Of a stretch of 64,000 bases of DNA, positions 34,756 to 49,100 are shown piece by piece (within the stretch, counting starts at the first letter, position 1; the number at the start of each line of letters is the position of its first letter). Under the pieces are notes generated by a model, which was not told the DNA's origin, made no database searches, and saw nothing but the letters and a program-made list of their open reading frames with translations. The position numbers were made by a program, and so were the translations under genes. The DNA comes from Plutella xylostella. Lineage: Eukaryota; Arthropoda; Insecta; Lepidoptera; Plutellidae. The stretch spans positions 1,426,001 through 1,490,000 of the forward strand of contig NC_063994.1 in the NCBI RefSeq assembly GCF_932276165.1. Reading direction: 5' to 3'.

Positions 34756-35149
34756 TACTACCTAATAAGGTACTATAAGGTATATTTAAACCTTATAGTA
34801 CTGCTGCATTCTGCTGCTACATTACGAGGACCACCACTACAGCCTGGCCAATAAGAATGGAAAATATAAAATGGTAGATTTGCATAGTTTTTTATCGTTG
34901 TCATCATCAGAAACACAGGATAAAATGTACTTATTTGCTGCATAAATTTATATATTTATATAAAATAAATATACTAGGCAGTAAATAGGCCACTGTATGG
35001 CCACCTATGATGGCCACTATGGCCACTGTCCATCATTGTCATATCTCAGAATAAGGTTTTCTAAGTACGGTAGTAGTCTATGGTGCACCTTAACACAGAG
35101 TAAACAATGAGACATAAAGATTCAGCGCCACAGAGTAAAAATCTAAATA

Positions 35150-35535
35150 TTTTTGAGATGAGGACGATTCCCTGCATTTCGATATTTTCGATTTCGCTTT
35201 ATTTCTATTTTCTGTTGTAAATGGGTGTACATTTTTACTGAGTTTTATTCGTAAAACTTGATACATAACGGGATTTACCTTTTTATTTCATAGTTTTGTG
35301 ATTTTGTGTTCAATCCATCAAGTTTAATTTTCGAGCTATCATCTTGTTCTCTTGGTGCTGAAATGTCAAAAGTTTTCGTGGACTAGTGCCAGATGATTAC
35401 CTTGGAATTTTCTTTCTGAGATGATCAGGAACGTATGGTGTTATTAGATCATTGTGGAATTTGGTTAAAATCGTCGGCATCGAGCTTCTGAACAAAGAAC
35501 AGTTGGATGATTAAACAATTTCCAATCTAATAAAG
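35150..35535 (+). promoter_or_regulatory. Possible 5' UTR exon and promoter of the UBR gene
   Basis: An apparent donor (AAAG then GTAAGG, GT at 35536-35537) follows a stretch with no long frame. The next acceptor on this strand is at 37110-37111 before the UBR start codon. This is inferred from position only. Confidence 0.3.
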
Positions 35536-36902
35536 GTAAGGTGCATTTTTTATTTTCTTTGTACTGCCGATTGCGTTTCAAGCTTTTGTTACGGTAATTC
35601 GGTTTATTGTTTGTTTAGTTGATTAACTACTATTACCTCACTGCAAACAAAATATGAATAAAATGCAATGTGTGTAATTTTTTTGTTGGTTAAAAAAATT
35701 CATCATTATTAATACATTCAATATGATTTGATTTCCTACTGATTAGATATAGTTTATTCCCAACATCTTTTTTTTTTGTAACGTGCATCATAAAAAACAA
35801 AGTGCACCAAGATAACATCTTGTCACATGGACTTGTGTAGATTAAAAAATACACACAAAAAATAGCATATTGGTTGTCTACTACTTTTAGGAAAAATTTA
35901 CAACCATTCTGGACACACAGTCATCATCATCAGCATAGGTCATCATCAGCCATAGGAAGACCACTGTTGAACATAGATCCTCTCTTAATGTTTACACTTT
36001 GTCTAATCAGAGTTGACCAGCGCATTCTCGCAGACTTTACTAGATTGTCCTTCCATCTGATGTGGCATAGCCTGCTTTGATACAGTATGATAGTGTAGGA
36101 ACCAGAAACATTGTTTCTCATTCTGGAGGTTTATTATAATACTAAAGTAGCCAGTCAGATTAGTGTCGCTTTGCTGGTTGCGCTGGTCGTTATAAGCATT
36201 CTTTTCACATATTTCGGTATTTGTAATAAACATTTCAGGCATCCTTTCAAACAGTAATCAAGCCTACTTATGTTCAAATCGAATTAGTTTAATTAATTCA
36301 TGTTGGTATTTACTTAAATTGTAGTTGAATCAATCTGATTAACATTTTTATACCAGATCATTGACTCTTGACCTAAATTTAAATAAAGATTGGGCATTAT
36401 GTATTATCTTTTGTATGATAATGGCACATACCTAATATGAACTGAAATGCTCAATCATAGTATGTATAAAGAACTGAAAATGTTTATGCATTTATGGAAA
36501 ACTTACAAACAATGAAATAAAAAAGTTTTTTTTGGAAGGGCTTCATAAAGACAATGCAAAAATAAAAGTTTTGCTCATTGAGGTATTTCAAGTCTATAGT
36601 ACCTTAGACCATCTTAGACTAACATAATTATAATACACCTGCATTATGATTCAGTACAAATCAATACTTAAACTGTGACCTCACTAAGAGTTAAAGCTGA
36701 AACCCAACCATCTATCCATCTCAGCCATTCTTTAAAATTTATCAGATTTATCCTCTATTATAGTATCCTACTGCTGGACAAACAGTTTCCCCTAGTCAGT
36801 CTACATCACCCAGTTTTTTTTTTGTTTGCTTTGTCATCTGCCATAGTCATTCTGTCTTTATCAGATTGTTAGTATGTTCAGTATCTTTAACACATCCCTG
36901 GT

Positions 36903-37080
36903 TTCTGCCATATCTATTCTATTCTATTCTCTGTGGGGGTGTAAGTACCTGCACCTGGCTCTCTCGAGTGGAAGCTTTGTACATATCCCTAAGGTCTAAA
37001 CTGCCTTCCCAAGCTTGGACCATTTCCCACCACGCTGGTCCACTGCGGGTTGGTGGGATCACATATCTAGATGTGCTTTC
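36903..37080 (-). mobile_element. 5'-truncated tRNA-derived SINE, body and tail
   Basis: (TATTC)n tail at the left, then the family body with ACCTGGCTCTCTCGAGTGGA and CCACGCTGGTCCACTGCGGG. It ends about 30 bases before the acceptor of the UBR exon that carries the start codon. Confidence 0.75.
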
Positions 37081-37134
37081 TGCCATATCTAACCGTCACA
37101 TGACATTGCAGGGTAGCCAGGAGACGGGCGCGCC

Positions 37135-40100
37135 ATGAGCTCGCCGGCACCACTCGAGGTGGAGGCGGAGGACTCCATGGAGGAGGACACCAACATGCTG
37201 CCCACTGACAAGTCAGTACACATCATATTCACTTATCATATAATTATATCGAAACAATATTCTTTATACAATACTCTTTATGAAAAATTTAAGAATATGA
37301 GTTGTTTGGTATTATAAACCATACCAAACAACTCAAATATTAGAAAGAACTTATAAATAAGACATAAAAGGCTTAGGGACGATTTATATTAGACCGGGCC
37401 GTGCCGGGCCGGGGCACTTTTGTATGAAGTTTCATGCGTGACGTGGCTCGTCCATGCCAAACTTCATACAAAAATGCCCCGGCCCGGACACGGCCCGGTC
37501 TAATATAATTCATCCCTTAAAGTAATAACTACTAGTACTATAAACATCCTTTGGGTGGAAGATATAATTTATGGTAGGTGGTAGGTACCTAGTTGTATTA
37601 CGTTATGGTAGTTGATGGAATGGAACCTTCCTAATATTGGCACTCAGTGACTAATTATTTTATCACAGTGAAAAGTCAACTCTAGCATCACACAATGAGA
37701 AAAAATGTGTTATGCGGTTTAATATTAAAGTAAGAAAAAACGCGTGTCTTTCACGAACACAAAAAAATAATAATAAAATGATTGCATGAAACTATAAAAG
37801 TCAGCCGTGCGCGCGATAATGGCAATCATTACAATATGTTACTCAAAACATTGGATGTAATGTCTTAGTAACATTGCGAAAATATAGCATTGCATCAATC
37901 AATACCGTCTTCAGGAACGCAGTGGTTGCAGCAGGGCCAGGGCTGAGTATACCTGGTGTGGACCAGAACAGATAATTTTCTAATTGATGAAGTTGTTACT
38001 TAATGATTCTGAAAGAGCGTAAGAGATCAGGGTTTGCCTGTAGGGTGGCATCAGAAATAAGGTCACATTTCAGACTGCTAAAAATACCGACAACCAACAT
38101 AGTTGCAAACTGAAGTAACAGTACCGCCACTCTGTCGAAAAAAACCGACACCGGTAGGGGTAGACTAGATAGATAGATAGAATATTCTTTATTTGTACAC
38201 ACACATAAAATTAACTTACATAACTTAAATACTAACACATGTACAAAAATGGCGGTCTTATCGTTTAAAGCGATTTTTTCAAGACTACCTTAGGGTGACT
38301 AGGTACTTCTTGAGTGGAGGCAATTTACTAGCATATGTAGCGTAAGATGCCCTCTAGCCCGATGGACCGGCGTCCCTAGGTAGAAGGTAGCGGATGAGGC
38401 CTATGTCCAAAAGTTAACGACGACCGAATGGCGTAGTGGTTAGTGACCCTGACTACTGAGCCGAAGGTCCCGGGTTCGATTCCCGGCTGGGGCAGATATT
38501 TGTTTAAAGACAGATATTTGTACTCGGGTCTTGGGTGTTGATATTTATATTTAGTATCTATCTATCTATGTATTTGTGCAGATATATCAGCTGTCCGACA
38601 CCCATAACACAGGTTCTGCCTAGCTTGGGGTCGGATGGCTGTGTGTGAGATGTCCCCACATATTTATTTATTTATTTATAGTTAACGATTAGTAGCCCAG
38701 TGACACGATGATAGTTGGCAATGGAAATAAATATTGCCTCAAGATTCATGATAAAGCCATGGGTAACCGTGGCATCTAATAGTTAGGTCGGCATAAAATT
38801 CACTGTGCTCCGGCACCTGTCACGACATCATGGAGAGGTCTCACCACCCCGAGGCGACTCTCCTTGTGAGTACTGTGTCTATACGCTGCAGCGGCTAGAT
38901 CCATAGATCCCTGATGTCAGACTGCCGTCTGACTGAAGGTATAGTGCCTGTAGTTTATGACCAAGTCGTCGGGAATTACAGGTCACTATAAATAAATACG
39001 TAGTTTAGAAAACGGGTAACGTGTCGTTCAAACTGTTTCACGTTTCGACATACAAATTACTAATCAGCTCTTACGTTACTTCTTATCTTAGGCACGAAGC
39101 CGATAGAAAGCTAAGTAATTCATATCCATCCAGTGGCATTTTTCTGTTGCACGATTCAAATTAATCAACTTTAAGACTGTGATTTAATTATTTTGTTGTC
39201 GGTTTGTGTTAGATTGGTCCTAAATGTTCAAAGATTGGTATGATGTGCTGTGTTGCTTCTGTAAACGTGATATTAGTGGAAATGTGGTCAATGTGGACTG
39301 TTATGATTATGCGCAAGAGTTTAACAAAATACTAAGGTACAGGAAAAGTTATTGTAATAAAATACCATTCATAACTACATATTATGTTTATAGTGCGGCT
39401 GCCTGCTGTCACACTGAAAGATTCTTCTTCAATCGTGGGAATGCAAAACGATGTTTTGCCACCTTTCCTCTGGCCCTTCTAACTGTATATTTATAGCTTT
39501 CCTACACAAAGCAACCCTCAAAATTTCATAAGTCGTCACCCAACCTAACGAAACGGGGCTGGCACTAGACTCTAGTGACTAGAGTATCACCTTGTCTCGG
39601 TTATACGTACAGTGTATTGCAAGGAAACCTCACCCCCCTTAGTAGCATTCTCACTCAGAATGGGTTCAAGCTTCAGTACAACGTACAACCCTAATAAATA
39701 GAACGTCTACCAAAGTAAAGTAGAGAAGTATGTCTTTCTGGAGGTTACGTTGTTTATGTTGACACTGATCGACCTTCATGGTTTAGTTATCATCGTGACT
39801 TGCAGTTGGAGTGTGAAATTCTGTACAAAGATCTGTTTTTTTACTTTCATAGCAGTGTACGAAAATGTGACTGTAATCCCGTAGGTTCTTATAAAGCTAC
39901 CCGAAAATCATTATTCTTGTCCCGATCTTTAATAATTACTGCAGATAATTTACTGATAGTCGAACTTCCAATCTATTTTAAATGCTCTAAATATCAAAAA
40001 TAGCTTAAACTTCATTATGCCGAAAGTTTTCAATCCGAATGGCGGAATGGCCGATAATATCAGCTTTCACAAGTTCGGTGTAGTAAAACGTACCGTACTC

Positions 40101-43100
40101 TCCTGAAAGCCAACCCATAAGTTATCTTTTGCAAAGCCGTATCAAATCACCCTTAGCCATCCAAAAGGTTCATTTTACACTCTGTAAATTACAGATATAT
40201 GCGTTCAAATTGCAGATATGGCTGTCGCAGTTTGAGTCATTTTATAGGGCAGTAGTAAGATGAACTTTGGCATTCGTCCAGGCGTATTGAAGACTCAGAT
40301 TTCATACTTGCTGGTCCTAATTACGGCGGCAATAAGTGTTATTTTCGCGCTCACAGCCTCAACAGGTAGCATACTTTTTCTCGTTTCCCGTTTCAAGACC
40401 TTGCACGCGACATTGAACTCATTAGCCGTTTAAAGAAAGATCAGGTAAAAAAAAACTTTGTATTTCTCATGTCCGACACAACTCGGGTCATCCTGTACGT
40501 TACAGGTAATTGGTCTAGGTACCTGTATGACCTAAAAGCCTAGATACGGTTGGGACGGAAGTCGTACGCGTAAGTCCTCACATTTTTTTCTGTATTTTAT
40601 ATGTGTAAGTTTCCTTACAACCTTTGTAATCGTTCCTAAACGCTGTGGCTCAAACATAGATATTACATGATTCAAAGAATCGTATTTCTGAGCGGCGTTC
40701 TTTTTTTAAAATTTATTATTTATAATATTTTCCGGCCAGTGCATTTGTCGGTGCATTTAGTCGATCGCACACATTCTATGGAGCATGCGCGGTCACTCCA
40801 CAGGCGTAGTTGTTGTCACATGATTCCTGCAGCAGCTGGATTCATTTCAACATACTTATTTCTAATGTAACAAGTGGTTCTAAAGTTCTAAACGGATAAA
40901 TATGAGGTAACTATACTTCAGGCGATCTGTTGTTCGTTTTTGTAGAGTAAACTTGATACGATAACTGAATACGTTGCTATTTGTTTTTACATATGAAATC
41001 TCTCTATCGTTACGACTTTGCACACATAACGAAATTCTAAAATCTCGTTAGTTTCGTTTCTGGCGTCGTTATCTAGTTCGTTCTATTGGTTTTTTGACCT
41101 GTCCAGAAATAAAGCCTAGCGCCTATTAAATATGCCCACGCGAAATCTATTTCTCTTATGTAGGCTGGTGTTACGTCTAGACTGTTGATGATTATTATTA
41201 TTACTTATCTACAGGCTCTATTTTTACCCGACGACGCTTGAAATGTAGTCTGTAGGTAAAAAGCAGTTTACGTAGGCATATTTTAAGCAGTTCATTGACA
41301 TTGGATATTTTTTACATGAAATTAACAATTGAATAATAATATTGTCCGATATAATCGAGTTTTTATTTTAATCGGTGCCTCACTCTGCTTTACACAGGCT
41401 TTCTGATAATGATGAATTGGTTTTAGTGATTTCGAATTTGCCTTAAAAGTGTTATGGTGCCTCGGTTCTTCAGTCGAAAAGTCACAGCACAAACAAAAAC
41501 AATATATTACTTTGGGTTCTGTTGCTTGGCTACTATTCCAATGATGCTTATATTTCATGAATACTTGCCATAAAATATACGTAAGTATTCCTGCGCGTGT
41601 ATAATTATTCAGTTGCTATATTTTAAAATAATTTGTTCATTTGGCAATCATATAATAATCTAATCACCATCAACAGTTCACAATAGCAATGCACTTGATC
41701 TTCAATAGACGATCGAACTATTTTTTTTATATAAATAGAAGGTTAGCTGCGACCCACTGTGGCAGAATGCCAAGCGATACCTCAGTATATTGTTTACGTT
41801 CAATGCCTGTTATTCTTTAAAATACATAAAAACTCAAACCTCCTTTTGTTTTTCTGGAGCATGTCTTAGCGGCCAGTGTTTGAAGTATTTTTCTTTTTTT
41901 TACCGACTTTGTTAAAGGTAGAGGTTTTAAATTTGTCAGTATGTTTTGTTTTATGTATGTTCACCGATATCTTTGCCAGTTATGGATCGATTTCGATAAT
42001 TATTTTTCTGATGTATTAAATTTACCTCAATAGTGGTTCCATATTAATTTGGAAAATAAACTCCACCCTCTAGAGTGTAAAAAGAGTAAAAATAGGGTAG
42101 TCATTGTTATTTTCGGCACCTATTAACCAATTATAATTAAATTTAGGACCTATTTGGGTTCTCAAAATGGAATTGTCTCTTACTTTTTTTTCTGGACTCA
42201 TTTCTTAGTGGCCAGTATTTTTAGTTTTGTTTTTGATTTCGTAAATTATTTTCTCAGTAACCCGTGTTCACGATGGTATTATTCCCAGGTTCACGATGCC
42301 AACCCGTGCGGACGAGGTGGTGGAACTGTGGCGGGGCAAGCTGGCGGACGGGAGCATGTCTCCCAACGACTTCCAGGACCACTGGCGCGTGACGGTGCCG
42401 AGGATCTACTCGCCGCAGCCGAATAGGACGTGTTTGGGTGAGATTTTAATTAATTTATTTTATTTTATTTTGGCTTCAGTCATATGGAAACAAAAAAATA
42501 CATGCTATCTTAAATCTATAGTTATAGACTTGGAGAGCCGAAAAGTTAAAAATAAAGTAAATAACAGGGGAATACTTAGTTAACTAGTTATAATAATATT
42601 GCAAAATACCACTTATTTATTATTAATAATAATTATTAATGCTACCACCCCATTTGGCTATTCATATATTCATATTTGCTAAAATTAGATACATTGGCCA
42701 AAGGCTACTGGTAGCAAATACGAATGAGGTAGCAGCATAAAGTTTAACAAAACGATGATAGAGTTAGATCAGGAGCATTCTTTCAACGTTAGAAATATAC
42801 CTTGTGTAGGAGAAGACGCTTGGCTATTCTTTGTTTGTAAATATTGTACCTACTTACTGGTGACAGCCTTTACTGGTACCAGTTGGGTATAAAATACACT
42901 GAATCACGGCCATCAGACAGAAGTATCAGAACGCGATAATAAAATATGAAAAAATATATTTGAAACTATAACTTTTTATTGTTTCTGAAATAGCATCGTC
43001 TGAATGTGCGAGTGACGTCACACGCTTCGACACAGCTGATTGAGGTGGCTGTCTACTGCCAATGTACTTTTGGTCTAATGACTATTGATAACGTTATTGC

Positions 43101-46100
43101 CATTATATAACTTAGTTTGAAACGTAAACCAATAAGTTATGTATAGGCTCTGAACAAGGCGCTATTAAGCTATATCTACCTTATCGCAGCCATTTCTTGA
43201 CCTTTATGACATATACTGTACATCCAGGACATCTGTTAATTTCGTATACGTAGAGCCTTAATGGCGTATCTAATCGAATTTTACTCAAATGATTTATGAC
43301 TGAACTCGCACGTCTGTATTGGCTCAAATATAGTGTTTATTACCAACATGCCCATGCAATACTAAACTAACCCTCTCTTCTCTCCCCCAGACTGGTCGTT
43401 CGACGAGGAGCTAGGCACATCCCTACTCATCACTCCGCTAGAGCAGCTGGTGTGGGGCGGCGCGGGGCGCGGGGACGCCGGCCCGCGCGCCCCGGCGCTC
43501 TGCGGCCGGGTGTTCAAGTGTGGCGAGCCCGTGTACAGTTGCCGCGAGTGTGGTGAGTCCTGTGTTGTCTCACTCCGCTAGAGCAGCTGGTGTGGGGCGG
43601 CGCGCGCCCCGGCGCTCTGCGGCCGAGTGTTCAAGTGTGGCGAGCCCGTGTACAGTTGCCGCGAGTGTGGTGAGTCCTGTGTTGTATGCAGCCGCTGGTG
43701 TGGGGCGGCGCGGGGATCTCTGGACAGGCAGACCAAGTATTAACTGCAAATTGCAGTTCAGCTGCAGTTTCAATGAGCCTAAAAAAGTATCTAAAAATCA
43801 TGCTGAAATATGACCCAAGTACACTTGGGTCATATTTTGAAGATCAAGCCTGTAGCCGTTGTGGTTGGTGGAATATAATGTTACAAGTGGGGCATTGAAT
43901 AGACTAACAAAACGCCCTTCTGTTACCTGTAAATATGACCTGCTTTATCCCTAAACTCGGGAAAACTTTTTAAGGCGAAAGGTACCTGACTGACACAAGT
44001 TAGGTTAGATTTATTGCTGTAAACAGCTACCTAACATTTCTATTTCCCTCCACCAGGCATGGACAACACATGCGTGCTCTGCGTGGAATGCTTCAAGGTG
44101 TCGGCGCACAGACAGCACAAGTACAAGATCTGCCAGTCCAACGGCGGCGGCTGCTGCGACTGCGGCGACGCGGAGGCGTGGCGCCGCGACGCCTTCTGCG
44201 ACAAACATAAGGTCCTTATTGTATGGGCTATAAGGGTGGTGTTCTAAGTGAAAAACTGAAATATTTAGCGACTTTTTTGTTTTGTCGTCGACATGATAAG
44301 AAAAAGTGAAAAACTAAAAAAAAATAAGCGTGTGTTTAGCTTGCTAAGAAATAAGAACAGCTGTAACACAAGGTGTTACTATGGTGTGAAGGTGAGCTTC
44401 GCTTGCTACAATATAGATTGATATGTGTGATTGAAGGTTGATGTCAGCGTCGGTTAAGCTTGCCAAACCACATAAGGGGGTTTAACAGAAAAGCGCAATG
44501 TTCTTACTGTCTATGGCGTAAGGGTTTAGCTTGCTATTAGCTATAAGACACATGACAAGTTGTAAAAGACACACGCAAGGATATTATCGCGGTTGTAAGA
44601 AGCATTGTAAGAGAACCCAAGGTCCTCTAGGAGCGCGTGTAAGGGTTAGTTAGTTAGGAAGCCAAGGTGCTTATTATCTGCGCTGTAAGACAGTGCTTCA
44701 AGGTGTCGGCGCACAGACAGCACAAGTACAAGATCTGCCAGTCCAACGGCGGCGGCTGCTGCGACTGCGGCGACGCGGAGGCGTGGCGCCGCGACGCCTT
44801 CTGCGACAAACATAAGGTCATTATTGTGTGGGCTATAAAAGGGTGGTTGATTGTAAGGGAAGGAAGGTGGTGTTCTAAGTGAAAACCCCGGTGATTATTC
44901 TGTGGGGGTGAGGGCGGGTTTGGGTTGATTGCGGCTTATTGTTTATGTAATAAGGTAGGGTTTGGTGTGATTGAGGTGTTTCTAGAAACAAATGCAAGGT
45001 TAAGTCTAGGAGGGTGGGTTTAAATGGAATGGATGGATGAAAGGAAAGTTGAAAGAAGTCAGGTTATTATTGTTTATGGTGTCAGTGTTGGTTTAGCTTG
45101 CCAACACGGGGTTTAACAGAAAAGCGCAATGTTCTTACAGTTTATTGCGTAATGAGGGGTTAAGCTTGCTATAAGACACATTTGAAGTTGTAAAAAACAC
45201 ACGCGGCTGTAAGGATGGGTTCGCCTCAGATGTAACTAATATAAGAAGCATTGTAAAATAACCCAAGGTCCTTTAGGAGCGCGTGTAAGGGCTAGTTAGT
45301 TAGGATCCCAAGGTCCTTATTATCTGCGCTGTAAGGCAATGCTTCAAGGTGTCGGCGCACAGACAGCACAAGTACAAGATCTGCCAGTCCAACGGCGGCG
45401 GCTGCTGCGACTGCGGCGACGCGGAGGCGTGGCGCCGCGACGCCTTCTGCGACAAACACAGGGTCATTATTGTCTATGGGTTAACCTTATTATGGTTTGG
45501 GGTGATTGAGGCGTTTGTACAAATGCAAGGTAATTGTTTAGTCTAGAAGGGTGGGTTTAGATCGAATGGATGGATAATTAAATGAACACAGAGATAGTTA
45601 GCTGGATCTATGTAGATAGGTGACGTTGAAAGAGGTAGAAGCAAGCTTATTACTGTCTACATATTATTGTCTAATGTCTTAGGCCTAAGGTCTAAGAATG
45701 TGTTTGGATTTTTTGCAAGCAAAAAGTAAGGTTCGCCAAATTAAGTAAAGGATCGTAAAAGACAGTTTACCTGTGATAGAGCCATTGTTTTTGTCTTTAA
45801 TTTAAGAGCTAGAAGGCCTTAAAACTACAATTACCACCTCTCTCCTTGCAGGGTCCATCAGAAGACTCGGAGGCCGGTACCGCAGGCATCAGCCCCGACG
45901 TGATAGAACGTATGAAGATAGTCGCGTCTGTCTGTCTGTCGTACTGCTTCCGACTACTCACGCCGGACCACGCGCCCGGCCTGCCCAATGATCTCAGGTC
46001 AGTGTACACTCGGCAAAATATATATGATTGCCACCCCAGCGCAAACAGTTTGATCCTGAGGGGTGAAAGATAGATGATAGATAGATTTTGTAGTAGATAC

Positions 46101-49100
46101 TGTACTAATCATAATTAGTATTTTATATGGGTGACCACGACGTGATAAAACGTATAAAGATATAATTGTCAATATCAAAATCAATGCATTTACCATGTCA
46201 TCCCTTCAACTCTTGCCAAATTCGCTTCTTTGCCACCCTTAGGTAACTGTTAAACTAACATTCATGATTGTTATTTCCAGGTTGAAAGACGCCGAGCGCG
46301 ACCCGCTGCAGATCTTGGACCAGCCGGACTGCTACTGCACTGTTCTCTACAACGATGAGACACACACCTTTGAACAGGTATAGCTTGTTTAAACCAGAAC
46401 ACGAATAGGCAAGCGTAGCGTGGGACGCCCTCTGGTAGTGGCTGGATAAGGAAGTCAGGGGATAGTGTTACGGCGCTGCTTGGCAGAGGCCTATGTCCAG
46501 TAGTGGACGATTACGCGCTGATGATGATAGCTTATTAAATCAATCATGAGAAACTTTTACAGAGTGGAATCTTCTTAATCTCTAATTTTTAATTGGAAAG
46601 AATTCTGACATTTTATAAGTGATGCTACTAAAAAAGTTCTTTACCGAAAAAAGGAAAAATTTCGATCCATTTCTGGGCAATAATTTTTTCTTAATATTTT
46701 TATACAAAAAGATAAATCTAAATATTTACTTGCTCAAGTAAACTAATACAAAAATAACAAATATTTCAATATAATAGCTGTTCCCGCGAGCTTCGCTTCG
46801 CCTTAATAAGTTTTCCCGTGGGAATTCCGCGATAAAAAGTAACATATGTGTTAATCCAGGGTGTCAGCAAACTCCATTCCAAATTTCATTAAAATCGGTT
46901 CAGCCGTTTTGACATGAAGAAGTAACAAACATACACATATACATACATACATACATACACACATACACTTACAAACTGTCGCATTTTATAATATGAAGTA
47001 GGATCACGACTCACGACCAATGTATCGAATTAATTTTAATTGCTTTATTTTATTCTTTAGCATGGCATCACTTCCTACTTAATTCAGGGATAATAAACCT
47101 TTTTAATCAATTTCAAAAAAAGATTGTCTATTCGGTAAGTACATGTTCGGCATTTATGTAAGATTATTGGAACTGCACCATATTGACATATGACAATATA
47201 TTAGGGCTAATAAACAAATATTCAAAATTTTATAAATGTTTATGTACCTATGTATGTTTATATGCTTGTTGGTATGTATGTTTGTCCACGCATATCTCCT
47301 TAACGATTGATCCGATTGTCACTATTCTTTTTGAGGGTTCCGTACCTCAAAAGGAAAAAAAGGAACCCTTATAGGATCACACTTTGTTGTCACCACCCTT
47401 TTTCTCGGAAACGGGTTAAGATATCAAGCTGATATTTCGTATAGATGTACATAATTATGATGAAATTAAAAGGAAAACTACCTCAGGTATATAATTAAGT
47501 AGACTTGTACGGAACACTCAGTGTGCCAGTCCAACTGGCTCAGTCGGGTAAGCGCCCGCTTCTCAAGCAAGAGATGCGGGTTCGAATCTCGGCGCTGACA
47601 TGTAGGTAACAATGAGTTCTTTGAATTTAAGTACAATGTATACCATCGCTCTTACGGAGAAGGAAAACATCTAGATATGTGAACCCACCAACACCGCAGT
47701 GGACCAGCGTGGTGGGAAATGGTCCAAGCTTAGGAAGGCAGTATGGAGATGCTGGAGGCGCTTCTCACCGTAGGTAAATCCGCTTTTAATTTGGAGCGCC
47801 GCACTTAATTAAATGGATACAGGGACTAAAAAAAATATATTATAGTCTCAGATGTCCAGACTCGTATTGAAAAAGTGCCCAGCCCAAAAAGGTTTGTGAT
47901 CTGTGATTTGTCTAAAATTGATAACTGTCAGAATTCCGTAAGATTACTAATTACAGTGTAGCCTGTCAGTGACCAACACTAGAGCTGGTTTGGGGTTAGT
48001 CACCGTGGTGAAACGATTAGCCATTCAGAAGTGCGCGCACATAAGTATATGTATAAAGTAAAGTAGATACGTTAGTCAGGAATGCTCCTTTTATACACCC
48101 CAGCAACATTGAAACGCAGCAGCCGGTGGCATTGTGATTGGTTCACCAGGGACCAATCAAACCACGCCATCTCTACTTCCCACCAACAGCTAACCGCATC
48201 TAAACCTTTCCCCGCAGGTGATAACGACCCTAACCCGAGTAATGAAGGTTTCCCACCGAGACTCGGTAGAACTGGTGAGCCTGATAGACCGCGAGGGCCG
48301 CGCGCTAGTCAAGTGCACCTCGTTCCAGCAGGCCGACAAGCTGAAGGCGGATATTGAGATGTGAGTTGTAATAATAAAAATGAAAAAAGAAACGCCCGGG
48401 GCGGGGATTGAACCCACGACCCTCGGCACAGCAGTTAGAATACATACGGTCGCCTAGGATAGCTACTCTTGTACGTTGTTTTTAGTTTGGTTGTAACTTG
48501 GCGGATATTGAGACGTGAGTCACTGTGTATCTGTGTGTCAGTCTGTCTTAAAATACGGCTTTTTATTATGTGTGGGGCGTAAGTACCTGCTCCTATAGCT
48601 CTCACGAATGGGACCTTTCTGCATATCCCCAAGGTTTCCCATATCCCACCCTGCTGGTCCACTCCGGGTTGGTGGGTTCACATATCTAGAAGTGCTAAAT
48701 CTAGATATACAGGTTTCCTCTCGATGTTGTCCTTCACCGTAAGAGCGATAGTATACATTGTACTTAAATTCAAAGAACTCATTGGTGCATGTCAACGCCG
48801 GGTTTCGAACTCGCATATCTTGCGTAAGATACCCGACTGAGCTACCACCGCTCTGCCATGCCCTGCCCCCCTACAAGGTAGTGGCGTCTCGCTCCGTGTC
48901 CCCAGGTTCACGTCCCGGCACGGGCCCACGCTGAAGGTGCTGGTGATGCACGCGCACCTCGTCGCGCACCAGACCTTCGCCATGAAGCTGCTCACCTGGT
49001 GAGTTTGTGTTGTTTAATTAATTTTAAAAAGTTAAATTATACTCTGTCCATTATATTATTGGTTTTTTGACATTCTAAATCCAATACATATTTGATGACT

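Noticed and set aside
38421..38500. tRNA gene
   Set aside because: A and B boxes are present, but the sequence runs into a SINE body and tail with flanking target duplications, and no closing acceptor stem is seen.
39224..39496. 90-residue Cys/Tyr-rich open frame in UBR intron 1
   Set aside because: No domain, no splice sites and AT-rich intron composition; it is compatible with chance.
44694..45462. Extra genuine zinc-finger exons of UBR counted as part of the main coding sequence
   Set aside because: The exon 4 to exon 5 join is already in frame and matches the family. The copies would duplicate half a UBR box, which is not known for the family, so they are reported as copies only.
47520..47600. 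tRNA gene
   Set aside because: Same reasoning: the box motifs head a repeated SINE body also found on the opposite strand at 48556-48868.
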